From NCBI GenBank assembly GCA_023055355.1, contig JALJCS010000010.1, positions 21,281,001 to 21,345,000 on the forward strand: 64,000 bases of DNA. Reading direction: 5' to 3'. The DNA comes from Agelaius tricolor (lineage: Eukaryota; Chordata; Aves; Passeriformes; Icteridae). Shown here piece by piece: positions 48,409-61,098 of this stretch. The position numbers and the translations under genes are program-made. A model generated the notes under the pieces. That model saw only the letters and a list, made by a program, of their open reading frames with translations, was not told the DNA's origin and did not search any database. Position 1 is the stretch's first letter; every line of letters starts with the position of its first letter.

Positions 48409-48437
48409 AGGTCAACAGTAAATAGGTCAACAGGTCA
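48409..48437 (+). promoter_or_regulatory. Three AGGTCA half-sites including a RevDR2-type nuclear receptor element
   Basis: AGGTCA occurs at 48409-48414, 48424-48429 and 48432-48437. The last two are a direct repeat spaced by two bases (DR2). The A/T-rich 5' extension makes taaataggtcaacaggtca (48419-48437), which fits the REV-ERB/ROR monomer consensus WAWNTRGGTCA followed by a second half-site, the RevDR2 layout. RAR-RXR can also use DR2. The local duplication of aggtcaaca/cagtaaat probably created the array. Binding is inferred, not shown. Confidence 0.5.
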
Positions 48438-51400
48438 ACTCAGTAAATATGATCCCAAGCTCATTGATGACTAAAATGCCTATGAAGTTTGCCATCTGGG
48501 AGGGATACTGTGATATATATGAGATGGACGGTCAGTCTTACAGGGTGCTGATCTTGAGGTGCCAGCAAGTTCTTTGAAGATGGACCATCCTCTGCAGTGT
48601 ATACCATTCCCATCAGGAAGGCATGGGATCACATGGGGGCAGCACGGGAAGGGAATCAGAACTCACCAGCTTAATTGGAATAAAGCACCACAAAAAGCAC
48701 ATGATTTCCCATCTCCTGACTGTTTTTCTGGAACAAAAAATTCAATAGACATGTAATAAACTGAAATTTGAAGATCTGTGTTTGTACACAGGAAGTGAAA
48801 CCTGATATTCAGATGTCCTCTTCTGGCTTTACAAATCTGGATGATCTGTACAAGATTTCTGTGCAGAAGGCTGACACTCTAATAAATGCCAGAAGTATTC
48901 TGTGCTCTACACAAAGAAATGTCACACAGGAGTCAATAGATGATGTACTAGTCTTCATTCTTCACCCCTAGCACTGCGTACAGCACATGCCCCATCTCTG
49001 GCCTGATTGTTTGCATCCACCCCTCTCTAGCTAAACGTTGGTACTTTCCGAATTTGGTAGCACAGCTAATAATAATGACATTTCAAGATAACTCTGAAAC
49101 TGCAAATAAAATTAACAAACATGGGTGAGATTTGTAGCCTCTGAAGGAAAGCTTCAGGTGAAACGCTTTTTTCACTTCCTTTTTTATATCTGTCCCAAAG
49201 CTCTCTGTGGGCATTCCAGAGATATTTAACCCTATCTGTGGTGAACATTGGTTATTGCTACTGATGATTATGTTCCCTTGGCTTCAAGAAGCAACATCTG
49301 AAATCAGGGGTCAATTATACATACATGAAATAGCCCTTGGTTTGGAAAAACACCAGGATTATATAATGGGGCCTTGCAGGGACAACTAAACACAGCAGTC
49401 TAGGTGCCACCCATAAGCCTGGGGAATGCCTGCACTCCCCAGACAGAAGCAGCCTCAGCAACACTCAGTAAAGAAGGGACAGTGTGGGTAGTTTGCTTTC
49501 CCTTGAAGAAAAGTAACTCCACCACACCCTTATAATGGCTGCATCAAAAAAGCACGTTGAAAGACACATTGAAGGGCAAGTGCAATGTCCCTACACAAAG
49601 ACAAAATCAGATCAACTCAACAGATATGCTCAAAATTACCTGGCAATGAAGTCTCCATGCCCTCTTTTAACAAATCCATCCCAGCATTTCACTGTTCTTA
49701 GTGCCTAGAACATCTTTCCCCTTTTCCAATGTCTGGATAATTTATCATGGGTATTGACAAGAGGCGAACCCACACCCCACTGTAACTCTCCTCCTAGTAT
49801 TGGAAGACCTCTGCAATCCAAAGAAATCCCACAAAATCCAGAAATTTGCTTTGAAAGTTACTAACTTTGGTACACCAAAAATAAAAATAAGCAAGTAACC
49901 CCATCATGGAAACAAGCAGCTGTGTTTAGAGGCATTCATGCAAGAGGAGATAGGGTGAGTGGCCAGGGGTGTGGAAGAACAAAGAAGCTTCTCTGGCCAT
50001 TGCCAGTATTAATGAAAGACCAATCCTAGGAGCTTGCTCCAGCAGTTTTAGAAACAATAATAACAGTCCCCCCCCTCCCAACATGCTAAATCTGATCCTT
50101 GCTAATGTGAATTAATACCAGGTTTCAGTGCAGCCACTGGGGTAATGTGATACTCTGGAGTGCTGTAATCCTAAACAGAGCATTAGGAGAGCAGCTCACG
50201 CCACAGCTGTGGCTCCTTGCAGGTGTTTATTCCCCAAGCAGCCCCTTCAGCAGCAAGTTTCTGACTGCATGAGAGGCATGGGGGAAACTCTGTCATGGCT
50301 GGACAATAAGTTTCTCTGGAATAAACATGCTGGTCCAGTGCTGGCGGTACCAGGAGAGCTGGGAAGGGGGAAGGCTGAAGTGCCATGGTTTTCTGTTTAC
50401 TTTGCACAAAAGGAGACAGAAGCAGGTGAATGAACGAAATAGATACCTCTGAGTGACCCCTTTCCCCTGGGAACTGGGCACACAGTGCCTGTGCACACAT
50501 GTGCTCTTTGTTCCTGTGAGTGCTGTTCCTACTGCCCCTGTCCCTGCCCCTCCACTTCCCCTTATCCTCCCCCTGCAACCAGCCCTAGTCACACATTTAA
50601 TCAACAATCCCCACTATTCAGTTTCGGGGGCACCAAAGGGAAGCAGAAGTCTCCCAAGCAAAGTTCTGCCTCCTTTGGGACTGCCCTGCTTTCCCTCCAC
50701 CCATCCTTCAGCACCCTCCTCCCCCAGGCCTCGCACGGTGCCTGTCTGCAGCCACAACTCGATATTGGGTTTCAGCAGGCCTCCAGCTGACCCGGTGCGT
50801 TCATCCTGCAAAAATACCGCTGTGCTGTTCATCTCTCTGGTTACTCCTGCTCCTGACAGGTGGGGCTGGCAGCTCAAAGGGGGAGGGCAGCATGGGAGAG
50901 CTGCCTTTTAGCTGCATGCCCTCCTCCTCCTCGGGAAACAAAAAGCCCCATTTGTTTACTCCCCCAGATAAGTCCCCATGGTGTTGGGTTTTCAGAAAAG
51001 AGCTTTGTGTAAGTCTGTTTTTTTAAGTGCAAAACCACTAGAGTCAATGGATGGACATGAGCAGCACTTGCCTAGATGAATTCCCAGCACAACCTCTTTC
51101 TGTTTAGATGCAGGCCTCCATCAAATTCCCAGCTGACTTATGTGATCCTCTCACTGCTGCAGGAACAGGTCAGAAATTTAATTAATCTCAACAAATTCAG
51201 TGCTTCCTGATTGTCTCTTGGGCCAAAAGCTGCCCCTTCTTGCTGTTGGGTCTTGAGCTTTCAGTCTTGGACGCTCTCAGAGAGTAGAGAAAGAGGATGG
51301 AAACAACTACAAAATATCAAAATATTTTGAGTTCCAGATACTTCTATTTAGCAGGTCAGATTTTAACAGTTTGCTACATGGGTGTGTTTAAGATGTAGGT

Positions 51401-54400
51401 CTTAACTCATTGGCTTGTTCCACTTCTGCAGTGATACAACCCAGGGAGTACTGTTTGAAAATGCAGAAGTGTTTCCTCTTGCTCTTGATAGCAACTTTAC
51501 ATTTCTTCAGGAATCAGGGAGTCATGGACCACTTGGTGGCCGAGATTTGTCGGGGTAAATAAGGAAATGCATAAACAGTTTCTACACAGGAGGAATTTAA
51601 ATGTACAAAGCCCATAGAAGTTCTCAAAGAAATAAGAATGGAGAAACCCCAGGGATGGAAAATGGCCAAAATCTTTCTAAGAGCAGTTAGCAGCCAAAGA
51701 ATTAATTTTAGAGTTACGTTGGAGGACAGCTGAAGAAAAAGCTAGACATGAAACTAGAGGTTTTTTTCTAAGCCCTCTTCCCATCAATCAAAAGAAAAGG
51801 CTTTGAAAGAAAGTATGCATACAGGGAAAGTGAAAGTTTGGGAGGGAGATATTCACCTTCATCAGCCTGAAAATCTCCAATCCACATCTAGAGCTGGAAA
51901 GGGAATCTGTGTAGTGGGTTATAGCCTGATTTTTCTTTGTTGCCTTTCACATACTTCTATTTCCTAATGTATTATTCCAGATGAGACTTACCCAGCATAA
52001 AAATGCTATATTCTTAAAATGACAGGTACTTGACTGGTGATTTCCTAACTCCCTAGTAGTCTGTGCTATATCTGATATATGCGATTCAAGAGACCTTGGA
52101 TGGAGACATTAGGAGGTGGATTTTTCTCATACTTCTTGCAAAGCTGTAATGAGGAATTTTTAAGGTTGCTTCCACCTAACAGGGGAAAGATATTGATTGG
52201 CATTGACTTTGTCACCTATAAGGCACAGCAGTCCTCAAAGTAGCAAGACTGAAGGGCAGCAGCCAGAATGAAGGAGGACTTCAGAGTCATTTTTTCATAA
52301 GAGGACATTTTCTGTGCCCTCATCAAACAACCTAAATACTAATATTTCTACTTTGTAGTTAATAATCTTCTCTGTCATCCCTTCTGTATGATGCTTTATT
52401 TCACAATGAAAACCATCAAAATTAATCACCTTCCCTCTTCTCATTTTTCTGCTCAAGCAGTTCTTCAGAAATACGGGCAATGGGAATTAATGTATTTTTC
52501 AACAAACACAGAGTTGCTGATGAAGTCTGAAATATAATTCTAGGTTGTCTCTGCATATGGACAGGTGCACACTCTTTTGGAAGAAGAAACTCCATTCCTG
52601 TCTTATACTTATCCCTGTTGTCATCAGTGCCCTTTAAGTTATTGTTCCTCACCTAAAAAAAAAATCTGCGAATTATAAAAGGACAATGATTTGTCTGTCT
52701 TTCATTTCCATAGTGCCTAAGTGAAGCACAAAAGACTAATATATTATACTGTGTGATATTTATTTCTACTTTACACACAGAAGAACATTATGTCTCTTTA
52801 TTCTTCTATGTCTGTCTTGCCTGTATTTCTTGGAAAAGGGAATTGGATTTGTTGCTGAGAATTTAATAGCTGTTGTATTTAAAATGGACCCATTTTCACA
52901 AAATTTCATCAGTTCAAAGTGGTCTAAGCAGTTGAAAATAAATGTATTTTCCCTTCTGCAGTAGTGATCATTTTTTTCCAGACCTTCAATCTCATTTTTA
53001 AGGTGAAAGTAGAGTGGAAAGAACCGCTGAGTCCATTTCTCCAAATACTATAGAGAACCCAACATTACCAAACCCAGTGGTGTTTTTCCTTTGAAAATAA
53101 TTTCAAAAGAGTAAATTGCTGCGTTTGAACTGGAAGTATCATCATTATGAGTACTCTGAAATCATAAAGCAGGTGACATGATCTACTGTGTTTGTTCTTG
53201 CTGTGCCTGCTTGGCACAAGCTTCCTAAAAGCCTCAGGAATTACTCTGGAGATGAATTTGTTCTGCAGGGGTCTTCCATTTACTTTGATTTATTGTGATC
53301 GTTCAATGTGTATTCTCATTTGGATGGTCAGGGATTTACACACATAGCTTCCATTAACACTAAAGGGTGATACCATTAAGACAAATGTACAGTTAATCTC
53401 AGGCACTGTGGAGATAAAAATATCCCTCAGAGAGTGCTCTGGCTGGGCTGGAAACATTCATTATCTGAGTTGCATTTTACAGCATGAAGCACCTTTATAG
53501 GCTGCTTTATAATTTTACTGCCCCTACCCTGTATTTCTTAAGGGGAAGGAGAAGAGAGAAAAAGGGCACCTATCCATGGGAGAGATGAAGGAAAATGAGA
53601 TTGCTCCCTTCAAACCCCAGTGCACAGACAGTGTTTCACATGAATAGCAGAGAGGATCAGATGATTTTTGATCTCTTTCCTGGATCATCATCACCATTTC
53701 AGATTTGCCTCAGAACACCAGGGCACTTGCTGCTTTTATTTTACTGGTATCACAGTAGCCCTTGGAGAGGGAGCTTCCTAATCTTTCTTCAAGTCATGCC
53801 AACTAATAGACATATGAAACAAGACGTGATCCATACTCAGAAGACCCTACAACAGACAAAGGAGTAGAGTCTGGTGGGAATACAAATCTTAAGAGGCCAG
53901 AAGCATCTTTTCATTGCTCCTCATCCAGCTACAGTTCAGCATGGTTTGACATCACTGGTGTTGAGTACTGCAGTGTGTTTATCCCAGGTAAGTGTAGATA
54001 CTTCACCACTATCAAGCAAAAGTATGCCCAGCCTTCTCCAGCAAGTCATGGCCAGGGAGCTACACAGAACCCAAGGGTCTGTCTCACAGCTCTTTTCTCA
54101 AGTCTTAAAAAGATGACTTTTCTCAAGTCTCTGCATGATAGAGTTCATTTTCATGCTTTCCTAACTAAACAGATGTTATTTCTGATCTGTGAACCCCCCT
54201 GCTGCAGAGCCCCCATAGCATGCCCAAAATGCCCAAAGGAAATGGTGAGGTGGACTTGTCCTGTTGGAACACCACAAGGAACAAGAAACTGAGGTAGTAA
54301 AATGCAGAATAGCAAGGTACTTCATCTTTTTACATATTTTTCTTTTTCCTTTCACAATTTCTCTGTGTCTCTTTTACAGCCAGTACAATTCATTGAAGCA

Positions 54401-57301
54401 AACCAGAGGAAAACAACTTGGATGTGTCTACATTGGCACTAATTTTTTTCTTAATTGCTTAGTGAAGCCATTTATATCACCAACACAGGCCCAGAGACAC
54501 TTTGCTTTGGGCGGGAATTGTGCCTTTGGGTTTCTTCTGTCTACAACTTTATTATTGCATCGGACATTGTGACACATTTTAAGTGGTTCCCTGTCTTCAG
54601 CTGTAACTGAATATTGTGTTTAGATAGCCCACTAGGCTCTCCTGCTATGGTAATATGGATTCTGTATTTCAAACACCACTAAACAGTTTTCCATTCGGGC
54701 AGGTGATTCCAAGTTTGTAAATGCAAAATACCATTCAACAACCTGACCCAGCAAAACTCCTACAAATATTACAAGACCCCCAGAAAATGCAGAAAAGAAA
54801 ACGTTTTATGTAAACAGCAAATGAAAGCAGTGAGGAGGAGACAGGGAATGAATGCAGTTGTCATTTAATTGCTTTTAAAGCTTTTTGTCATCTTTTTCTC
54901 ATGTCCCCCCCACCCTGCTCAAGACCAGAATATCATGCATGTAACAGAATCTGTTCCGATTAGAAGGTTTTGTTACAGCTGTAATAAGCTTTCACACAGG
55001 AAAAGTCCCCTGAGACCTATATTTCATCTCAACTTTCCCTACCGCATTAAACAGAAGGTTTGATTCTGGAAAGCAGAGATTGAAATTCTCTCCTCCTGCA
55101 CTCAACCCTGGAAAGTAATGAGAATTGACAATTCCAAGGCTCGCTGTGAAACTAGCATGGTCTGGACAGAAACTGCCTCTGTGATAACAGGTTTGGGAAT
55201 GTTTCCACTTTCATCTGTTTATTTATTATTCTTATTTGCTTTTCTTAGGCTTGTGATTTAGGAGAGAGAAGGTGGGATGAGGGAAAAAAGGAAGAAAAAA
55301 GGGATTCAGTAGCTTGGCAGCACACAGCCTAAATCTAAACACCACACACACTCACTATACCCTGGAAAAACCTGGATCCTATACAACAATTTCTGTAACA
55401 CCATCACTTGGATAAACCAGCAACTTACTTGGAAAGAATCTTTGCTTTCCTAGAATTCATGTAACGAAAAGATAAAATGACCTTGAGAGATGGCAGCTGT
55501 CCTTGCAAAATACATTAACTCTATCAGAGCAAGTCTCGATGAAGACCCCCCCCTTCATCCATCCTGTGGTGAATCAGACAAAATCCTGGCAAAATCCTGC
55601 CAATGGCTCTTATTGCACTAACACCATCATGTTTGACCTCTGGCCTCAGCTGTAATGGCTTAAAAGGGAGAATAAAAATCTCCAGTCAGCATCATCTGTG
55701 GACACTGACAAACAATGCAAACTTGATTTGACCCATCTTTAGTCCTCCTCATTCAAATGATGACTTTGACCCACTTTGTTGCCCTTTGAAATGAACTGGC
55801 AGTCCAGTTACCATGAGGTCTGTCCCAAAGTGGTAGTCCCTTGGATTGTTCTCTTGAGCTATTTCTGTTCCCATGGTCCTGCAACAATGATTCTTAAGAG
55901 GAAAATGAGGATTGAGAGAGTCAGGCAGCAGCCAAACAAATCTGCTGTGAAACAGCTTCAGAAACTATCAGTCGTGTGAAGAGCAGAAATGACTGAGCAT
56001 GGACTCTGAGGCATAATGTTATTTGGCTGGAGTTTCTGGTGTTTAAAAATAATGTTTTCCCTGCTGTAACGTTTCACTTCAGAAAGTTTATTTTCCCTCT
56101 ACCCTAGTTGCCTATTTTCCCAATAATACTAGGAACACAATATTTCTTTCCACCCTCTGTCAATTTTGATCAGTGGATAGATTCAATATTATCAGTGAGT
56201 GATTGACAAATGGAGTGAATGGTAACTCCTGCTTGCTTGAAAAAGGGTATGTAAAGAAATTCAAAGTGGTCATGGAAGAACCTCTCTGGGATTCGTTTTG
56301 AGAGGACAGATAAAAGGGGCCACTTGCAAGGGAGAAGCAGCAGGAGCTGAGGTTTGGATACTTTTTACCGGTTACTCTACACCCAGATGTTGTGCCTGTA
56401 AGGAAAATTGTTTCATATTTCAGCATATTTCTACAAATAGAGATTCTGACAGCTTCCACTTTTTTCTCATTTTTAGATGTTGCTCTAAGACCAGGTGCTG
56501 CAAACCTTTTGGAATTAACTCCATGGAGACCCCTTTCCCAAAGCAGAGTTATTCCAGCTGTGATAAGACAACACTGACATTCACCTTCACCATTCAGTTT
56601 GTCACCCCTTTTGCTCAGAGATGAGGACTTTCATCCCTTCCTTGTACACAGTCCTGGGTTTCACCCATAGTTAACTGTATTTCACTGCCAGCCAAGCTGA
56701 TCTAGAGGGATGAATGCTTCCTTCTGCTTCATCAAGAAAAAGGAGCTTTAACCATCAGAACTTGCTGAGAAAATTATCCCTCTTTTCTGTGCATTTCTCA
56801 GCTGTCATTGCTCTGCAGAAGACCATTTAACCAAACTTCAGCAAGACCTTTGAGATAACAGCAGGGAAGAGTCTACCTGATGTGCTCTTGCTTGTCCCCT
56901 GCTGAGCCTGTAGCTGTTTGGGAACAGCTGCCCCAGAGCTGCTGCACCTTCATGCATTTCTTTGGAAAGAGGCAGCAGTGTTAAAATCAGGACAGGTAGT
57001 GGAAAAGCAGCCCAAGAGCTAGAGTTGCAGGGAAGGGGGCACAGATGTAGCTCCCCCATCACCTATTCTGTGTTAGGGGTTTGCATGGCTGGGAGCAGAG
57101 ACATGGTTTGTATACCCCTTTCCCCACTCCTCCAGTCCTAGGAGGAAGGTGAAAGAAAGAGGTCTGCGAAGCAACAGAATTGTGATTTAGCAAGGCCAGA
57201 AACTTGTGCAGCAACTCTGCAAGGGCTCATGCAAACACACACACCTTTGGCTGCTGGAATCTGTTTGGCTGCCAGAGTGAACATGAGCCAGAAGACCAGG
57301 T
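48438..57301. other. Long non-coding stretch
   Basis: No gene recognised in 8.9 kb. The frame at 48,768-48,971 and the C-rich Pro-rich frame at 50,453-50,911 (which has no ATG start) have no recognised domain. A small hairpin TGTGCC-TGCTT-GGCACA sits at 53,202-53,218. Otherwise ordinary mixed sequence with short homopolymer runs. Confidence 0.6.
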
Positions 57302-57360
57302 CACCCAAAAAAACCCAAAAATAATAAAGAACCCCAAACCAACAACAACAAAAAACAAGA
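57302..57360 (+). repeat. A/C-rich low-complexity tract
   Basis: About 59 bases of A and C with few other bases (cccaaaaaaacccaaaaat..., then accaacaacaacaaaaaac). A smaller relative in composition of the tract at 40.0 kb. Confidence 0.8.
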
Positions 57361-59129
57361 AATGGCACACAGTACTCCTCCAAAATAACAACAGAATCAG
57401 CCCTATGACGGACACATTGAAGATAAAGGAGCCCCCACCAGGGATGTATTTGCCCTGGTGTAATTAATTCACTTTTGGAAGAGTTGCCAGCAGGGATCTC
57501 AGATTAAAATCTCTCTCTCCTGCAGTAGGAAGCACCTCCAGGAGCTCAGCATCTCCCCTCCCTTCCCCACAGTGTGAAGTACCATTCCAAATCCCAGTGT
57601 GAGACTTGAACCTGCAGTGACCTCCTGAGCCCTGCAGTGAAGGATGTATGAGCCAATGAGTCATGTTGACTCTGGCTTGGATCTAAATGGGCCTCTTCTC
57701 TCATAGCAGAGAAACCACGTTCACACAGCCACCGAAGCTCCCTGTGTCGGATAACCCTTAGTGCAGGAGTTGGGTGGTGCTTGTTGCTCTCGCCCTTGCC
57801 AGGAGGGAAGGGGTGAGCAATGGGGTGGGGATGTCAAAACCCAGTTAATCCAGAAGTTACAGCTTCTCTGTAATTTAGGGTGCAGGAGAAATTGTCATCC
57901 AGTTTGAACAGTAGAGACTAAACTAGCCCTCTGGTTAATGAAAATTATGACTTCTCTTTCTCTGTGGGTGGTCTTCTATTTGTAGGGAGTGAACAAGGGA
58001 TTGTTGTTCAACACATCTTTTGAGACGTCACTTTTTACTTGCCTGTCCTGTACTCAACAAAGTCACCTTCCAGGGTTTTTTTTGTGACATCATGAAGGTA
58101 CCTTTGGGCCTTCCAAATTGCCTCCTGCTGTGGGCTAGATAGCAAAGTTGGTGGCTACTCTTAGCTCACCTTCTCCATGCTCCTTACAGATCTCCAGCTT
58201 CAGATCTCCACATCCTCTCTCCAGGCGCTGCCTGAGTGAGGCTGAAGAAAAGTGTGAGCAGACAATCAAGGCAATCTCCCACAGAAATCCTCAGAGGTGA
58301 GAGTAGGAGTTTATGACCAAACTGGTGATATTCCCGGACAATGTCTGGGAGGCAGCAAGTTTCAGATGAGACCAAGTGAGCCTCCCAGTCATAGATGCCG
58401 TGAAAGGATCTGTGACTCACTGAGTAAAAGGAGGGAAAGGTTATTTCCCGGCAGGATGCCAACTTGACATTACATAGAAGTGATTTTTACCCACTGCTGA
58501 AAAGCGGGCTACTCTCAGCTGGAAGGAGCAGCTGGTCAGCAGGACACTTAATCACACTTCACTTGAGGTGCTCAGGTGGTTGAGAGTTTAATGCAAGATA
58601 ATACTCCATGTCTGGGTAGAGCATTCTGTATCCAATCGTAAATACAGGCTGATGAACTCCAGTTACTCATGCTGATATTTGCCAGGACACTGACCATTTG
58701 AAACAGAGGTTATCCTCTGCCTGATTCTCTCTATCTGCCTGATAACCAGCAGGATATTTGTGCTAGAATATTTTGCTTTTGCCTGCCTGCTTGTCTTTCT
58801 TTTGCAGCTGAACAAAGAGAGCATTGTTTTCATGATATCAAAACTGATTTAACATTGATGGGCTAAAGTTACCAGCTATACATCAAGGGAAATATATATC
58901 AGCCAGACCAACACCTACTTTTTCAGCTCCTGTACCCACCCATTTCCTGCCTCCCAGAAATATGTCAGCATCTCCTCACAAGCCCTCTTGCAATTCTGAA
59001 CCCTCCCTGATGCTCTCTGTTACCTATTGACATCCTTAATGGTCTGCAAGGGAATGCAAATTGGTATTGATAGGAAACATGAGAAAGCAACAGAGAGATT
59101 TACCCGTCATGAAAACACTAGTTTTTCCT
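57361..59129. other. Non-coding stretch
   Basis: No supported feature; frames of 92 codons or fewer without domains. Confidence 0.6.
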
Positions 59130-59235
59130 TTCCTTATTCATATTGTGGTTCATTGGGCTGTCATGTAATGCAAATAACATTCATGGCATTAGCTTGTACT
59201 TAAAATAAATGCTTCCTGTGGTTCTTACATATCTC
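59130..59235. promoter_or_regulatory. Octamer and RUNX motif block (candidate enhancer)
   Basis: A perfect POU octamer ATGCAAAT (59168-59175) sits in tgtaatgcaaataacattc. TGTGGTT RUNX cores occur at 59144-59150 and again at about 59,217-59,223. A cattag/attag homeodomain core and an AT-rich stretch fill the gap. The block is non-repetitive. An A12 run with AAGG units follows at about 59,260. Inference from motifs only. Confidence 0.3.
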
Positions 59236-61056
59236 CATTTCATCATATAGCACCTGAAAGAAAAAAAAAAAAGGAAGGAAAAAACTTCATTGCCTCCTGG
59301 ACTCCACTGATGCACATGTTTGTCCTGCAGACATGAGTGCGTGGGCTGCACAGCTGTAATTCTGGTTTCTGTGTACTGTGTCTTTAAGTATGAGTAGGCA
59401 GCCTGCCTGTAGGGCTGGGATGGTGCAAATCTGGAAAGGCATTTAAGAGAAAGGAGAAGGAGGTATCTTTTGCAATGTCATTCCTGTAGGAAAGCACAAG
59501 ATAGAACAAATTCAACGGGAAGCAAGCCCTTCAAGTGAAACCCAGGTTCAGTGTTTATCCAGAGGAAAAAAAAAATCAGATAAATTTCCTCAGCCAGGGC
59601 TGTTCTCTGAGGAAACCTCTGCTCCAAGAGCTGGCTCTGCTGCACAGCCAGTTGGATGACCCTGCCTAAGGCTGGCTGTTCCTGTGGCCAGCAGCCCCAT
59701 GGTGGGGCAGGGTGGCTAACACTGCACAGATCCTCTGACCCCTGACAGCCCAACTGGTGGGTCTCCAGCCCACATTGCAGTCACATTCTCCATGCTCACC
59801 TGCAGAAAGTACCAGGCTGGCTGAGGGTCCTTGGCTGCTCTCCCACCAAGGACACATCCCTCCCTTGTGCTCTGCAATATCTTCAACCCACCAGTGTGAG
59901 GGAGTCCCCTGCAGATCTTCTGAGACAACAGTCTCCAAGGTAGTTAGTTCACACCACAGGGCAAAAAGCAGTTTGAGAGCAGAATTAAGCACCTATAGCT
60001 TATAGGCCCATCACTCTGTTGGCTGCAGCTCAAACTTAAAATGCCTGTGCTTGGGTTTGGGACAGGCTAAACTTGGAATAACTCTTGATGGGATGGACCA
60101 TAGCCTAAGGCATCATCTACAATTCCCACTTGTGCAGATGCACGTGGGCAAGAGCTTGGGCCCAATTTAAGGCAATGAGCAAGTTCCTTCCCTGGCAGCC
60201 AGCCTGTGTCCGTGCCCACGCGTGGGCCTGGGCCCATGCAAACATACCACAGCGCTTCCATAGACACTGTTTTGTAGCACTTGCACTCGGCTCCTCTTAC
60301 TTTATATGATTTCCAAACTCTCCATACCCATGCAATTATTTTCCTTTTTCCTTTTCTTTCCAAATGGAGAAGAAGGACTTGTCCAGAATCCAGTAGCAAG
60401 CCAACACCAGAACTGGGAGAGCAACCCAGCCCTTCTGACTCCAATGCCGCAGGCCTCGTCTGCTAGACAGGAGTGCTGGTCATGTTTGAATAATGACATT
60501 ATCTCTGCTAGACTAGTCAAAGCCCAAGAGTGAGTCATTTTGTTCCATCATCCACTCCATGAGTTTCAATGGGTTGCTGCATATGTCTCCAGATGACTGG
60601 AGGAGTTACCTATAACACAGGATATTTTCTGTTCCACTTATTGGGGCTTGGGGTAGGTTTACTTTGAAACCACAATTTAAAAAAAAAGAAGAATTTATCA
60701 GACCCCTTGGGTCAGGTCTGCAAACATATTGCTGTCACTGCCACATGATTATTTGTTGCATGCACACATGGTCATTTCAAAGAAGAATTAGCAATGGAGG
60801 TAAAGCATATAGATCATATGCAAACTGGTTAGAAATGGATTGCTGTGGTGCTGTGCTCTACATAAGCCAGGAATGACATCAAAAGACTGCCTGGTCATGT
60901 TTGTTATATGAGATTTGGGCATATATTTGGAATCAGTGCTCATACAGAGGTCAGTGAGGGACAGAAGACGCTAGCTGGTTTTGATTACTCAAAAAATAAT
61001 GGCTTATTAATATGATTTAGGCATATCCACAGGAGAAGACACAGATGTACTAGATT
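59236..61056. other. Non-coding stretch with one GC palindrome
   Basis: GCCCACGCGTGGGC (60214-60227) is a perfect 14-bp palindrome containing ACGCGT, followed at once by ctgggcccatg. Frames up to 125 codons (60,067-60,444, minus) show no domain. Confidence 0.6.
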
Positions 61057-61098
61057 ATTTAGTTGACTCAGTCAAATATTTAGTTGACTCTGTCAAAG
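61057..61098 (+). repeat. 21-bp tandem duplication
   Basis: atttagttgactcagtcaaa plus t (61057-61077) is followed directly by a second copy (61078-61098) that differs at two positions. Each copy contains an AP-1-like TGACTCA/TGACTCT, so the duplication also doubled that site. Confidence 0.92.

Noticed and set aside
48223..48971. A possible decayed coding block (two plus-strand frames of 83 and 67 codons)
   Set aside because: Neither frame matches a family I know, they are in different contexts with stops between, and the lengths are ordinary for chance.
50453..50911. 152-codon Pro-rich frame
   Set aside because: It begins with GTG, not ATG, and its Pro/Ser content simply reflects a C-rich stretch.
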